Assembly: GCA_040007095.1 (NCBI GenBank) | Contig: JBDTVS010000186.1 | Location: 1-51,009, forward strand | DNA from: JBDTVS01 sp040007095 | GTDB lineage: Bacteria > Acidobacteriota > Vicinamibacteria > Vicinamibacterales > CAVVIG01 | Reading direction: 5' to 3' | Length of the DNA stretch: 51,009 nt | Shown: positions 42,358 to 50,823 of the stretch, one piece after another | Layout: each line of letters begins with the position of its first letter | Position numbering within the stretch: position 1 is the first letter of the stretch | Made by a program: the position numbers and the translations under genes | The notes under the pieces: model-generated | The model's database searches: none | Seen by the model: the letters and a program-made list of their open reading frames with translations, nothing else | What the model was told of the DNA's origin: nothing

Positions 42358-45233
42358 TGGTGCTGACGAGCGCACGGAACGGTCGCCTCCACGACTGTAC
42401 CCCTGATCGAACTCGTGACGGTCAGGCGGCCGCCCATCCGTGTGGCTCGTTCCTGCATGCCCGTCAATCCGTAGTGATCGCTGTCGTCGGCCAGTATCCC
42501 GTCGACATCGAATCCCTGGCCATCGTCAGTGACGCGCAGACGAACGGTATCGGCGACTTGTCGCAAGTCGACATGGATGTGCGCCGCGGAGGCATGATGC
42601 ACGGCGTTGGCAATCGCCTCCTGCCCGATGCGCAGCAGCTCGCCTTCTATGGCGATCGTCGCGTCCGAAATCGGGTCCGCAGACATCTCGAAGCGCGTCG
42701 GCGGGGCGACGATGCGCCGGCCGACTTCGGCCAGCGCGCCGGCGAGACCGCACGCCTCGAGCATCGGCGAACGTAGATCCATGATCGCCTGGCGGGCTTC
42801 GCGCACGTGCTCCTCGACCTCGCGCCTGAGGGCCAGGAGCTGGGCCTGCTGCTCCGAGGCGTGCGGGGCGCACCGGCGCGCGATCGCGTGGACCTGCAGC
42901 GCGATGCCGACGAGACTCTGCAGCATCGTGTCGTGAATTTCGCGGCTGAGGCGCGTGCGCTCGGCGTGCGTCGCCGCAAACTGCTTGTTCAGAATCCACG
43001 CCCGTGTGTGCGCGGCGCCCCACGTCAGGAGCACAAGCGCCGTGCCGCAGAGCGCATAGAACCAGCCGGTTTGCTGAAACGAGGGCTGGACGCTGAACGG
43101 CCACTGGGCCTCAGGGCTCACCCAGGTACCGTCGTTGCCATTGGCCCGGACACGAAACAGATACCTCCCGGGCGCGAGATTTGTGTAATACGCCTGACGC
43201 CGTGCACCTGCGTCGACCCAGTCCTGATCGAATCCATCGAGACGGTAGCGAAAGCGGACCTGCCTCGGCGCCGTCAGCCGAAGTGCGGTGTAATCGATCT
43301 GGAGCTTGCGCGTCGCTGGTCGGAGCACGCCTGCGTTGGCCATGGTTACCGGGCGATCGTCGACGGTCACGCCGGCGATGCGTGCCGGCGCGACGCGGTC
43401 GCGCTCGTGTAAGACCTGTGCGGGGTCCACCACGGTGAGCACGCCGCCGAAGGCGAACCACAAAGTGCCATCGCTCGACCGCGCTGCCGCGGCGCCCAGT
43501 GGAACGCCGCCGAGGCCGTCGAGGGCGTCGTAGATCCTGTCGCCCGAGATGGGGGTGTCGCCAGTTGTAGCGCGATCGAATTCCGACGAGCTCAGCCGAA
43601 TGAGCGCGGCCCGCCGACCAGGGTGGGCGGGGCCGCGATCCACTGCCAGCCACAGGTCGCCGTCGAGGCTCTGGGTGATGGCCAGCACGCGTTGTGCGGG
43701 CAGCCCCTCGCGCTCGCTGAGTTGCTCCACACGTCCCTCACGAACCCGCCACAGCCCCGCCGTTCCTCCCGCCCAGATCGTGCCGAGGGCGTCTTCAAAG
43801 ATCGCGTCCACCGTTTGGGCGCCGATCGCTGGCGATGACGGTCGGACGGTGGTGGCCGTGTGTTCGCCTCGGCGCACTGTCAACCCGCCGCTGGTGTCCG
43901 CGGCCCACGTCCGGTTGTGTGCAACGCAGAGCGGCCGGGGCAGGGTAGCCGGATCAGGTGCCGTCGCGACAGTCATGCCGCCCCTCGAACAGGGGGGATC
44001 GACCGCACTCGGTGGCGGCGCCTCGACCAGATCTCCCTGAGCCAGCAACCGAAGGCCGTGATCGGTTATGGCCCACGCCTGCCCTCGCGCGTCGCGAAAC
44101 AGCGATCGGATGTCCCACCTGTTGCCAACGGTGCGGCCGCGCCACACGCCGCCGTCGTGGCGAAACTGCATCAGGCCGCTGGCAGTTCCCACCCACACGG
44201 AATCGTCAGGCTCCGGAAGGATAGCGCGCACGAGTGCGCCGGAGGCGAGTGGCATGAGCTCCTGCGGCGTGAGGCTGTGCAGTCCGATCATGGTGCCGAC
44301 CCAGATGTTGCCGTCCCGATCCTCGAGCAGCGACTGCACCGTGTCGCTCGAGAGTCCCGTTTGTGTCGTCGCGCGCTCGATGAGCGGCGGACTGGCCGTG
44401 GTGGTGCCGCGGGCGCGCCAGAGTCCCTGGCCCGTCGTGCCCACCCACAGGTTGCCGCGCCCGTCGTGCAGCAGACGCGTGCCCCAGCCGTCGAGGCCCA
44501 TCACTGGTGCCTGCGCGCCCTGACGGCGGGCGCCGTGCGCGGGGTCGGTCATCCACAGAGTGCCGTCGGCACTCTGGCTCGTCTCGCGCGCGATTCCGGC
44601 CTCCACGAGCTCGAACGCCTCGCCGTCGCGCGTACGGAAGACGCCCTGACGCGTGCCGATCCAGACCGTGCCGACGGGATTCTCGCGTACGCTGACGACC
44701 GTGGCGCGGCCGATCGCACCGCCGCGTATGACGTCCCACCGGCCGTGCCGCCATCGATAGAGCGCGGCATCGCTCACCGCCCACACGGACCCGGTCCGAT
44801 CGGCGAGGATCGAACTCGCTGCGGCATGCGGCGTGGCGCCCGCCGTCGGGAAGGTGAGCACGCCGTTCCGCCACGCGCCCACCGAGGCGCCGTTGGCGAT
44901 CCGATCGAACCCGATCCAGAACGTGCCGTCTCGCGCCAGCGCGAGCGCCCGCACATCTCGGTGCGGCAGGGGCGTCGAGTACAGCGCGTCCCACAGCGTG
45001 AAGCGAGCGCCATCGAAGCGCACGAGGCCGTTCGTGGTCCCAAGCCAGAGATATCCTTCGGCATCCTGGACCATTGCCGAGACCGGGCCGATCGGAACGC
45101 CATCGGCGAGCGTCCATGAGGTCATCGTGTACCCGCTCAGCAGCGCGCCGCGCCCGTCGTCGGCGCTCGCCGGCGGCGGAGAAGCGAAGGTGACAGCGGC
45201 TGTGATCAGGACGAATGCGGCGGCTCTTGTCAT
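42354..45233 (-). CDS. Propeller-sensor histidine kinase (Reg_prop, Y_Y_Y, HisKA_3)
   Basis: 959 residues from ATG 45233 (MTRAAAFVLITAAV signal); the same frame stays open far upstream inside the sulfatase gene but that part is not coding. The periplasmic sensor has many two-component-regulator propeller units (GYLWLGTTNGLVRFDG, GTFWIGFDRIANG, GTVWIGTRQGVFRT, GNLWVGTTGQGLWRA, GNIWVGTMIGLHSL, GTIWAGGTAGLWRV) and a Y_Y_Y domain (FRYRLDGFDQDWVDAG...LAPGRYLFRVRANGNDGTW). One membrane helix follows at about 723-745. The kinase part has His767 in LSREIHDTMLQ (HisKA_3), N-box QEAIANAVHHA and G-box DDGQGFD. It probably senses an oligosaccharide or its breakdown product, as the related Bacteroidetes systems do (inference). 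Confidence 0.95.
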   Translation of the reverse strand: MTRAAAFVLITAAVTFASPPPASADDGRGALLSGYTMTSWTLADGVPIGPVSAMVQDAEGYLWLGTTNGLVRFDGARFTLWDALYSTPLPHRDVRALALARDGTFWIGFDRIANGASVGAWRNGVLTFPTAGATPHAAASSILADRTGSVWAVSDAALYRWRHGRWDVIRGGAIGRATVVSVRENPVGTVWIGTRQGVFRTRDGEAFELVEAGIARETSQSADGTLWMTDPAHGARRQGAQAPVMGLDGWGTRLLHDGRGNLWVGTTGQGLWRARGTTTASPPLIERATTQTGLSSDTVQSLLEDRDGNIWVGTMIGLHSLTPQELMPLASGALVRAILPEPDDSVWVGTASGLMQFRHDGGVWRGRTVGNRWDIRSLFRDARGQAWAITDHGLRLLAQGDLVEAPPPSAVDPPCSRGGMTVATAPDPATLPRPLCVAHNRTWAADTSGGLTVRRGEHTATTVRPSSPAIGAQTVDAIFEDALGTIWAGGTAGLWRVREGRVEQLSEREGLPAQRVLAITQSLDGDLWLAVDRGPAHPGRRAALIRLSSSEFDRATTGDTPISGDRIYDALDGLGGVPLGAAAARSSDGTLWFAFGGVLTVVDPAQVLHERDRVAPARIAGVTVDDRPVTMANAGVLRPATRKLQIDYTALRLTAPRQVRFRYRLDGFDQDWVDAGARRQAYYTNLAPGRYLFRVRANGNDGTWVSPEAQWPFSVQPSFQQTGWFYALCGTALVLLTWGAAHTRAWILNKQFAATHAERTRLSREIHDTMLQSLVGIALQVHAIARRCAPHASEQQAQLLALRREVEEHVREARQAIMDLRSPMLEACGLAGALAEVGRRIVAPPTRFEMSADPISDATIAIEGELLRIGQEAIANAVHHASAAHIHVDLRQVADTVRLRVTDDGQGFDVDGILADDSDHYGLTGMQERATRMGGRLTVTSSIRGTVVEATVPCARQHQ

Positions 45234-45247
45234 TGGGATTCGACGTC

Positions 45248-45265
45248 GCTCAGCACGCGCTGAGC
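45248..45265 (-). other. Intercistronic hairpin between sulfatase and kinase genes
   Basis: GCTCAGC and GCTGAGC flank a four-base loop, a perfect 7-bp stem, in the 49-base gap. No T run follows. It may modulate read-through or mRNA processing between the two genes. Confidence 0.4.
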
Positions 45266-45282
45266 CCGTCGAAAGGCGAAGT

Positions 45283-46689
45283 CTAGCGCCGATCCGGCAC
45301 CGACACCAGCGGCGCGCTCGCCTTCGCCTCGGCGTCGACATCGGCTTCCCAGCGGGCGATGAGCGGCCGCAGCATTCTCGCGATGTCCTGACGCTGGTTC
45401 GCCATGTCGTGGCGCTCCCCCACATCCTGGCGAAGATTGAAGAGCAGCTCGGGGCCGTTCGGGCCGCCGTCGACCAGCAGCTTCCAATCGCCGCGGCGGA
45501 CAGCTCGCTGCGGGTGTGGAGCGATGTTGCGCCAGAAAAGCGTGCGGTCCACTTCAGGGAGCCTCCCTTCGAGGATCGGCAGCAGGTCGATGCCCTCGAG
45601 CCCGGTGCCGTCCGGGATCGGTGTCCCGGTGGCAGCGAGAATCGACGCGGTGAGATCCATCGTGATACCGACCTGATCGGAGACGCGGCCAGCGGGGATC
45701 CGCCCCGGCCATCGCAGCAGCGCCGGGACACGGATGCCTCCTTCCCAGAGCGTCTGCTTCCTATGGAACAGCGGCTCGTTCCGCGCCAACCACTCGCCGC
45801 CGTTGTCGTTGGTGAAGATCACGAGGGTGTTCTGCGCCAGGCCGAGCCGATCGAGTGCGCGGAGGATCTCGCCGACCCCTTGATCGGCGCGCTCGAGCAT
45901 CGCGACATATTGTGACCGCGTGCCGGTGTTCTCATCGTGCGGCTGGACGTGTCTGGCGTTGCCCGGTGCCCGCGACGGCATGTCTGGCGGCTGGTAAGGC
46001 CAGTGGGCCGCGTTATACGCGACGTCGATGAAGAACGGACGTCCGGCGTTCCGCTCGATGAACGAGACCGTCCCGGCAGTGATGAGATCGGTCATGTAGC
46101 CATCGCGGGTGACAGGCATCTCGTTTTCGAAGAGGTCGGGCTCGCCATTCCCTCCGGTGTGCATGTAATAGTCGATGAATCCGCTCTTGAATCCGAAGAA
46201 GTAGTCGAAGCCGTGCGCGTTCGGGCTTTGTGCCGGCGTGTATCCGAGATGCCATTTGCCGATGAGGGCGGTGGCGTAGCCGTGGTTCTTCAGCAGTTGC
46301 GGCAGCGAGCGGCCGGCGGCCGCGAGCCCGCGTTCCCCACGGGCCGCCGGGCCCGGCAGCGGCGTCTCGATCGCATAGCGCTGCTGGTATCGGCCGGAGA
46401 TGAGGCCGGCGCGCGTCGGCGAGCATGTGGCGCCGTTCGCGTAGAAGTCGGTCAGCCTGACACCGTCGCGCGCCAGGCTGTCGATCTGCGGCGTCCTGAC
46501 GTCGGGCGCGCCGTAGCTGCCGAAGTCGCCGTAGCCCACGTCATCGGTGACGATCAGGACGACATTGGGCGTGTCGGTACGCGCCGGCCGCTGCCCACCG
46601 GCGATCGCCAGCCAGGGGATTGCGGCCAGGACGCCAGCGACGGCCAGGCTGGCTCGGACATACGGCTGCCTTGATGTGGGTGTGCCCAT
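45283..46689 (-). CDS. Type I sulfatase, exported
   Basis: 468 residues, hydrophobic leader to about residue 31. Arylsulfatase-superfamily signatures: VLIVTDDVGYGD (metal Asp49, Asp50), CSPTRAGLISGR with Cys89 as the formylglycine precursor, GKWHLG with Lys145 and His147, PFFIDVAYNAAHWP, and FTNDNGGE for the last metal ligands. Cys-type sulfatases need the formylglycine-generating enzyme, which is not in the window. Most similar by eye to N-acetylgalactosamine- or N-acetylglucosamine-6-sulfatase-like enzymes, so a sulfated glycan is a reasonable substrate. It leads the operon that continues with the sensor kinase (49-base gap) and regulator, divergent from a TonB receptor. Confidence 0.94.
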   Translation of the reverse strand: MGTPTSRQPYVRASLAVAGVLAAIPWLAIAGGQRPARTDTPNVVLIVTDDVGYGDFGSYGAPDVRTPQIDSLARDGVRLTDFYANGATCSPTRAGLISGRYQQRYAIETPLPGPAARGERGLAAAGRSLPQLLKNHGYATALIGKWHLGYTPAQSPNAHGFDYFFGFKSGFIDYYMHTGGNGEPDLFENEMPVTRDGYMTDLITAGTVSFIERNAGRPFFIDVAYNAAHWPYQPPDMPSRAPGNARHVQPHDENTGTRSQYVAMLERADQGVGEILRALDRLGLAQNTLVIFTNDNGGEWLARNEPLFHRKQTLWEGGIRVPALLRWPGRIPAGRVSDQVGITMDLTASILAATGTPIPDGTGLEGIDLLPILEGRLPEVDRTLFWRNIAPHPQRAVRRGDWKLLVDGGPNGPELLFNLRQDVGERHDMANQRQDIARMLRPLIARWEADVDAEAKASAPLVSVPDRR

Positions 46690-46738
46690 GGGTCGCTCGT
46701 GTTTAGTGTCCCGAGTGTCTGCGCTGGACGCGAAATCC

Positions 46739-46792
46739 GCAATACCGCAAATTGAGTAGCGAAAGGGCGGATTACCGCATTTGCGGTATTGC
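46739..46792. promoter_or_regulatory. Palindromic operator in the sulfatase/TonB-receptor divergent region
   Basis: GCAATACCGCAAAT at 46739-46752 is repeated in inverse as ATTTGCGGTATTGC at 46779-46792. The right half contains a further palindrome, TACCGCA-TT-TGCGGTA (46773-46788). The site lies between the two divergent starts (46689 and 46871). Confidence 0.65.
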
Positions 46793-46817
46793 CGGTAACT
46801 GTCACGTGCTAGATAAA
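46789..46817 (+). promoter_or_regulatory. Candidate promoter of the TonB-receptor gene
   Basis: TTGCCG at 46789-46794, a 17-base spacer, GATAAA at 46812-46817. The -35 box overlaps the right operator half, compatible with repression or activation there. Match quality is only moderate. Confidence 0.4.
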
Positions 46818-46870
46818 CAACCGGCGCTTACTCGAGGCGCGCGCGTCCCGCAGCAAATGGAGTCCTGGCG

Positions 46871-49800
46871 ATGACATCACTGACGAAGTCGCTACTGCTC
46901 GCCTTCGACGTCTGCCTTTTCACCTCCAGCCTCGCGTCGGCCCAAACCTTGGCCGGCACGGTGCGCGATGCGTCCAGCGCCGTGCTTCCCGGCGTCACCG
47001 TCGAAGCGTCGAGCCCGGCGCTCATTGAAAAGGTCCGCAACGCCGTGTCGGACGGCGCCGGCCAGTATCAGATCACCAACCTTCCGCCGGGGCCTTACAA
47101 GCTGACGTTCTCTATCCAGGGATTCTCGACGCTGGTGCGTGAAGGCGTCGACCTCTCCGGCAGCGGCGTCACCACCATCAATGCCGACCTGCATGTCGGC
47201 GCGGTGGCCGAGAGCGTGACGGTCACAGGCGAAACGCCCGTCGTCGACGTGCAGTCGTCCAGGCAGCAGACCGTGCTCAGCGGCGACGCCGTGCGGGCGC
47301 TGCCGGCCGCGCGAGGCTACGGCAACTATCTTGCCGCGTTGCCGTCCATCCAGGCCACGGGCTTCAACAACGGCCTGGCGACGACCACCAACTTCTTCTC
47401 CGCCCGCGGCGGCCGCGCCAACGAAGGCATCATCCAGATCGACGGCCTGACGGTCGGATCGCCGTTCAACGGCGGCGGCGTGTCCAACTACGCCTACGAC
47501 ATGAACAACGCGGCCGAAGTCCAGGTCTCGATCTCCGGCGGTCTGGGCGAGGCCGATCGCGGCGCGCCGTCGTTCAACATCATTCCGAAGACGGGCGGCA
47601 ACACCTTCAGCGGGAACGCCTTCGGCAGCTGGGCCGGCAAGTTCGGCCAGGCGAACAACATCGACGATCGGCTGCGCGCGCTCGGCTTCGCCGACGCGAC
47701 GGCGACGCTGAAGAACTGGGACGCCAACTTCTCGCTCGGCGGCCCGATCCTGCGCAACCGCCTGTGGTTCTTCGTCAACACGCGGACCACGGGCAATTTC
47801 GCCGAGCAGCAGAACCAGTTCGCGAACAAGAACGTCGGCAACCCGGCGCTCTGGACGTGGGCGAAAGACGAGGGCGTGCGTGTGCAAGGCGACACGAGCC
47901 GGCTGATTAACGGCGGCCGCCTGACCAGCCAGGTCAGCCAGCGCAACAAAGTCGGCTTCTACGCCGACTACACGATCAACTGCAGCGGCTCGTCGATCGT
48001 GAAGAACAGCTCGCAGTGCCGCAGCCCGGGCGATGATTGGACGGCCGCAGGTCCCGGCATCGGTCCCGGCGTCTCCACGACGTCGCCGGAGTCGGGCACG
48101 ATTTGGAACGCGCCGTTGAGCATCATGCAGGCCACGTGGTCGTCTCCCATCTCGAACAAGTTTCTGTTCGAGAGCGGCTACTCGGACTTCCGTGCCCGGT
48201 GGGGCGACGTGATGCCGGAGGGCGCCAGCGCGACGCTGATTCCCGTCACGGAACAGTCCACCAACGTCGGCGTGCCGTTTGCGAACTATCTCTACCGCGG
48301 ATGGCTTGCGCAGCCGTCGCAGGACCAGAAGAACGTCACGTGGCGCGCGTCCCTCTCGTACGTGTCGGGGAGCCACAACGTGAAGTTCGGCATGCAGGGC
48401 GCATTCATGGTCGCGAAGACCACCACGCAGGTGGCGCAGCAGCTGAGCTACACGTTCAACAACGGCACGCCGATTCAGTTGAGCACGCGCGTGGGGCCGA
48501 CCCGCGTCAGCGACCGTCTCCGCTACAACGGGTTCTATGTGCAGGATTCCTGGACCCGCGGGCGTCTGACGCTGCAGGGGGCGCTCCGTCTCGAGACGGC
48601 CACGAGCTGGGCCCCGGAAGGCGAAAACGGCGTCATCGAGGCGGGTGTGTTCGGCCCCGCGAACATCTTTCCCCGCACTGAGGGCGTGACGGGCTACCGG
48701 GATCTCACGCCGCGCGCCGGCATCGTGTACGACTTGTTCGGCAACGGCAAGACCGCCGTCAAAGCGAGCCTGGGCAAGTACCTGCAGGGCGTGTTCTCGG
48801 GCGAGGCCTATACGATCAGGAACCCGGCCACGACGCTCGTATCGAGCATCACGCGCTCATGGACCGATCCCGATGGCGACCGGATCGCACAGTGCAATTT
48901 CCTGAATCCCGTGGCCAACGGCGAGTGCGGACCCTGGTCGAACTTGAACTGGGGCGCGTCGGTCGCCACCACGCGTGTGAATCCGGCCGTGCTCGAAGGC
49001 TGGGGCGTGCGAAACGCCGACTGGCAGTTCGGCCTGGGCATCCAGCACCAGATTCTTCCGAGGATGTCCATCGACATCAGCTACAACCGACGGTCGTGGA
49101 GCAACTTCTTCACGACGAATAACGCCGCGCTGACCGCGGCGGATTGGGATCAGGTGACGCTGACGGCGCCTCGTCATCCCGATTTGCCGGGCGGCGGCGG
49201 CTACCCGGTGACGTTCCTGGTGCGCAACGCCCGTCAGGCGGTGGGCGTGGCCGATTCCTACTACACGACAGACGCCGACTTTGGCGATGAAACGCACTAC
49301 TGGCACGGCGTGGACGCCACGTTCAACGCGCGCCTGACCAAGGCCGTGTTCCTGCAGGGCGGCACCAGCACGGGGCGGGGCGTCAACGACACGTGCCAGA
49401 TCGAAATCGCGCGCTTCGGCAAGCCGAATGTCATCGTCGACGGCCAGCCGACGTGCGCGTCTACGGAGCCCTGGCTGACCCAGGTACGAGGCCTCGGCAG
49501 CTACACCGTGCCGAAGGTTGACGTGCAGTTCAGTGCGATCTTCCGGTCACAGCCGAACGCGCAGCCGGCCAATACGACCGTCGCGACCAATGGCGGTTCG
49601 CGCATCGCGACGTACAACATGACGCCGGCGCAGTATCAGGCGGCGACCGGCGTGGCGCTCCGGGCCGGGCTGGCGCAACAGTCTGTGAACCTGGTGGCGC
49701 CGGGCGCGATCTACGGCGATCGCGTCACCGTGTTGGACCTGCGGCTGACCAAAGTGCTCCACTTTGGCAAAAAGCGCCTGAACGTCGGGCTGGACCTCTA

Positions 49801-49936
49801 TAACATTTTCAACGTCAACCCGACGACGGTGTATGAAACGGTTTTCGATGTGGCCACGGTCGGCGCCCGATGGCTGCAGCCCACTACTGTGCTCACCGCG
49901 CGATCGACGAAGTTCAACGCTCAGTTCGATTTCTGA
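46871..49936 (+). CDS. Oar-type TonB-dependent receptor
   Basis: 1021 residues from ATG 46871, eight bases after GGAG. Signal peptide about 1-25 (SLASAQ), carboxypeptidase-regulatory-like domain (TLAGTVRDASSAVLPGVTVEASSP...PYKLTFSIQGFSTLVREG), plug (VLSGDAVRALPAARGYGNYLAALPSIQ; ARGGRANEGIIQIDGLTVG; GGVSNYAYDMNNAAEVQVSISGGLGEADRG) and a long barrel ending STKFNAQFDF. It is divergent from a sulfatase-sensor kinase-regulator operon, so it probably takes up the sulfated ligand or its fragments (inference). Clearly paralogous to 31674-34652 and to the receptor at the right edge. Confidence 0.94.
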   Translation: MTSLTKSLLLAFDVCLFTSSLASAQTLAGTVRDASSAVLPGVTVEASSPALIEKVRNAVSDGAGQYQITNLPPGPYKLTFSIQGFSTLVREGVDLSGSGVTTINADLHVGAVAESVTVTGETPVVDVQSSRQQTVLSGDAVRALPAARGYGNYLAALPSIQATGFNNGLATTTNFFSARGGRANEGIIQIDGLTVGSPFNGGGVSNYAYDMNNAAEVQVSISGGLGEADRGAPSFNIIPKTGGNTFSGNAFGSWAGKFGQANNIDDRLRALGFADATATLKNWDANFSLGGPILRNRLWFFVNTRTTGNFAEQQNQFANKNVGNPALWTWAKDEGVRVQGDTSRLINGGRLTSQVSQRNKVGFYADYTINCSGSSIVKNSSQCRSPGDDWTAAGPGIGPGVSTTSPESGTIWNAPLSIMQATWSSPISNKFLFESGYSDFRARWGDVMPEGASATLIPVTEQSTNVGVPFANYLYRGWLAQPSQDQKNVTWRASLSYVSGSHNVKFGMQGAFMVAKTTTQVAQQLSYTFNNGTPIQLSTRVGPTRVSDRLRYNGFYVQDSWTRGRLTLQGALRLETATSWAPEGENGVIEAGVFGPANIFPRTEGVTGYRDLTPRAGIVYDLFGNGKTAVKASLGKYLQGVFSGEAYTIRNPATTLVSSITRSWTDPDGDRIAQCNFLNPVANGECGPWSNLNWGASVATTRVNPAVLEGWGVRNADWQFGLGIQHQILPRMSIDISYNRRSWSNFFTTNNAALTAADWDQVTLTAPRHPDLPGGGGYPVTFLVRNARQAVGVADSYYTTDADFGDETHYWHGVDATFNARLTKAVFLQGGTSTGRGVNDTCQIEIARFGKPNVIVDGQPTCASTEPWLTQVRGLGSYTVPKVDVQFSAIFRSQPNAQPANTTVATNGGSRIATYNMTPAQYQAATGVALRAGLAQQSVNLVAPGAIYGDRVTVLDLRLTKVLHFGKKRLNVGLDLYNIFNVNPTTVYETVFDVATVGARWLQPTTVLTARSTKFNAQFDF

Positions 49937-50060
49937 CGCGTCGGACTGCTGCCGCGGTCTTGGCCGGTGCCGGTGCCGTCACCGTGACGGCGCAGTCGGT
50001 CTATCCGACCGGCACGACCATCTACGACGCCGAGAGGCTGATCGGCTCAATCCTGCAGAC
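49937..50060 (+). pseudogene. Truncated remnant of an exported arylsulfotransferase-like gene
   Basis: Directly after the receptor stop one frame reads RRTAAAVLAGAGAVTVTAQ (signal-peptide-like) then SVYPTGTTIYDAERLIGSILQ, the start motif of arylsulfate-sulfotransferase-like secreted proteins (VYPTGTTIYDP...). It then degenerates; the open frame ends at 50199 without further homology. The start codon is lost or overlaps the receptor. The assignment rests on a short motif. Confidence 0.42.
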
Positions 50061-50178
50061 CCAGCATGACGGCGGGTCGGCATCCGGCGCATCCAGTGCG
50101 TCCCCGCGCTCGCCTGCTCAACTTCTATTACCGCAAGGCCGCGTCACCCTATCGGCGGAGTCTTCGCACACCACGGCA

Positions 50179-50823
50179 TCAGCGGAGCGGACCGATTAAC
50201 GTCATCTCGCCCCCTGGTTCGCTTTCGCGCCCTTCGCGCACCCATTTGAACTTCATCACGTTGCCTGTGATGACGCCGTTCATGAAATTGCGGCGCTCGG
50301 TGTGATGGATGAAGAACGAAATGGCGTCGCCGTCGAGCGCGCCGTCCTCGATGAGGAAGACGCCTGCAGGTTTGTCGCAGGGACCGCAGATGACGCCCCA
50401 CACCGTGCCGCCGTCCCGCAATTTCAAAGTCACGTTCTGCTGGGCGACGCGGCCCGCCGCCACCCAGCGGCCGTCGAGCCGCGGCGTCTTGGGCGCCGCC
50501 ACGGCCTTTACTGTCGCGACGAGAGCCCCTTCCCCGTCCACGCGCGTCAAGGCGATGGTCGACGCCACCGGGTCCCCTCCGACGATCGAAAACGAGACGT
50601 GACCGGCATCCGTCACGGTGCCATCGGCGATACGAAACACGGTCGACGGGTCGTCGCAGGGGCCGCACACCGTGCCAATGAACGTGTTGTCATGGGTCTT
50701 GAACACGTAGGTCTTCGCCGACGGACCGGCGCCGGACATCCAGGTGCCAATCACGCCGTCGGCGGCGGCCGCCGGGGCGGCGAATGCCCCGGCGATGGCG
50801 ATCGCGAGAAGTCTAGAAATCAA
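50179..50823 (-). CDS. Hypothetical secreted protein with two CGPCD repeats
   Basis: 214 residues from TTG 50823, overlapping the stop of the upstream receptor gene by 11 bases. Signal peptide MISRLLAIAIAGAFAAPAAAA. The mature protein is an internal duplication of about 90-residue beta-rich units, each with a strand, VCGPCDDP or ICGPCDKP, FRIADG or FLIEDG, and VSFSI or ISFFI. The first unit starts IGTWMSGAGPSAKTYVFK, the second DGRWVAAGRVAQQNVTLK. The CxxC pairs could form disulfides or bind metal. I recognise no named family. Translational coupling to the receptor suggests a shared role, such as ligand binding at the cell surface. Confidence 0.8.
   Translation of the reverse strand: MISRLLAIAIAGAFAAPAAAADGVIGTWMSGAGPSAKTYVFKTHDNTFIGTVCGPCDDPSTVFRIADGTVTDAGHVSFSIVGGDPVASTIALTRVDGEGALVATVKAVAAPKTPRLDGRWVAAGRVAQQNVTLKLRDGGTVWGVICGPCDKPAGVFLIEDGALDGDAISFFIHHTERRNFMNGVITGNVMKFKWVREGRESEPGGEMTLIGPLR

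Noticed and set aside
45234..45731. Upstream extension of the histidine-kinase frame
   Set aside because: Arg/Ser-rich out-of-frame reading of the sulfatase gene; the signal peptide starts at ATG 45233.
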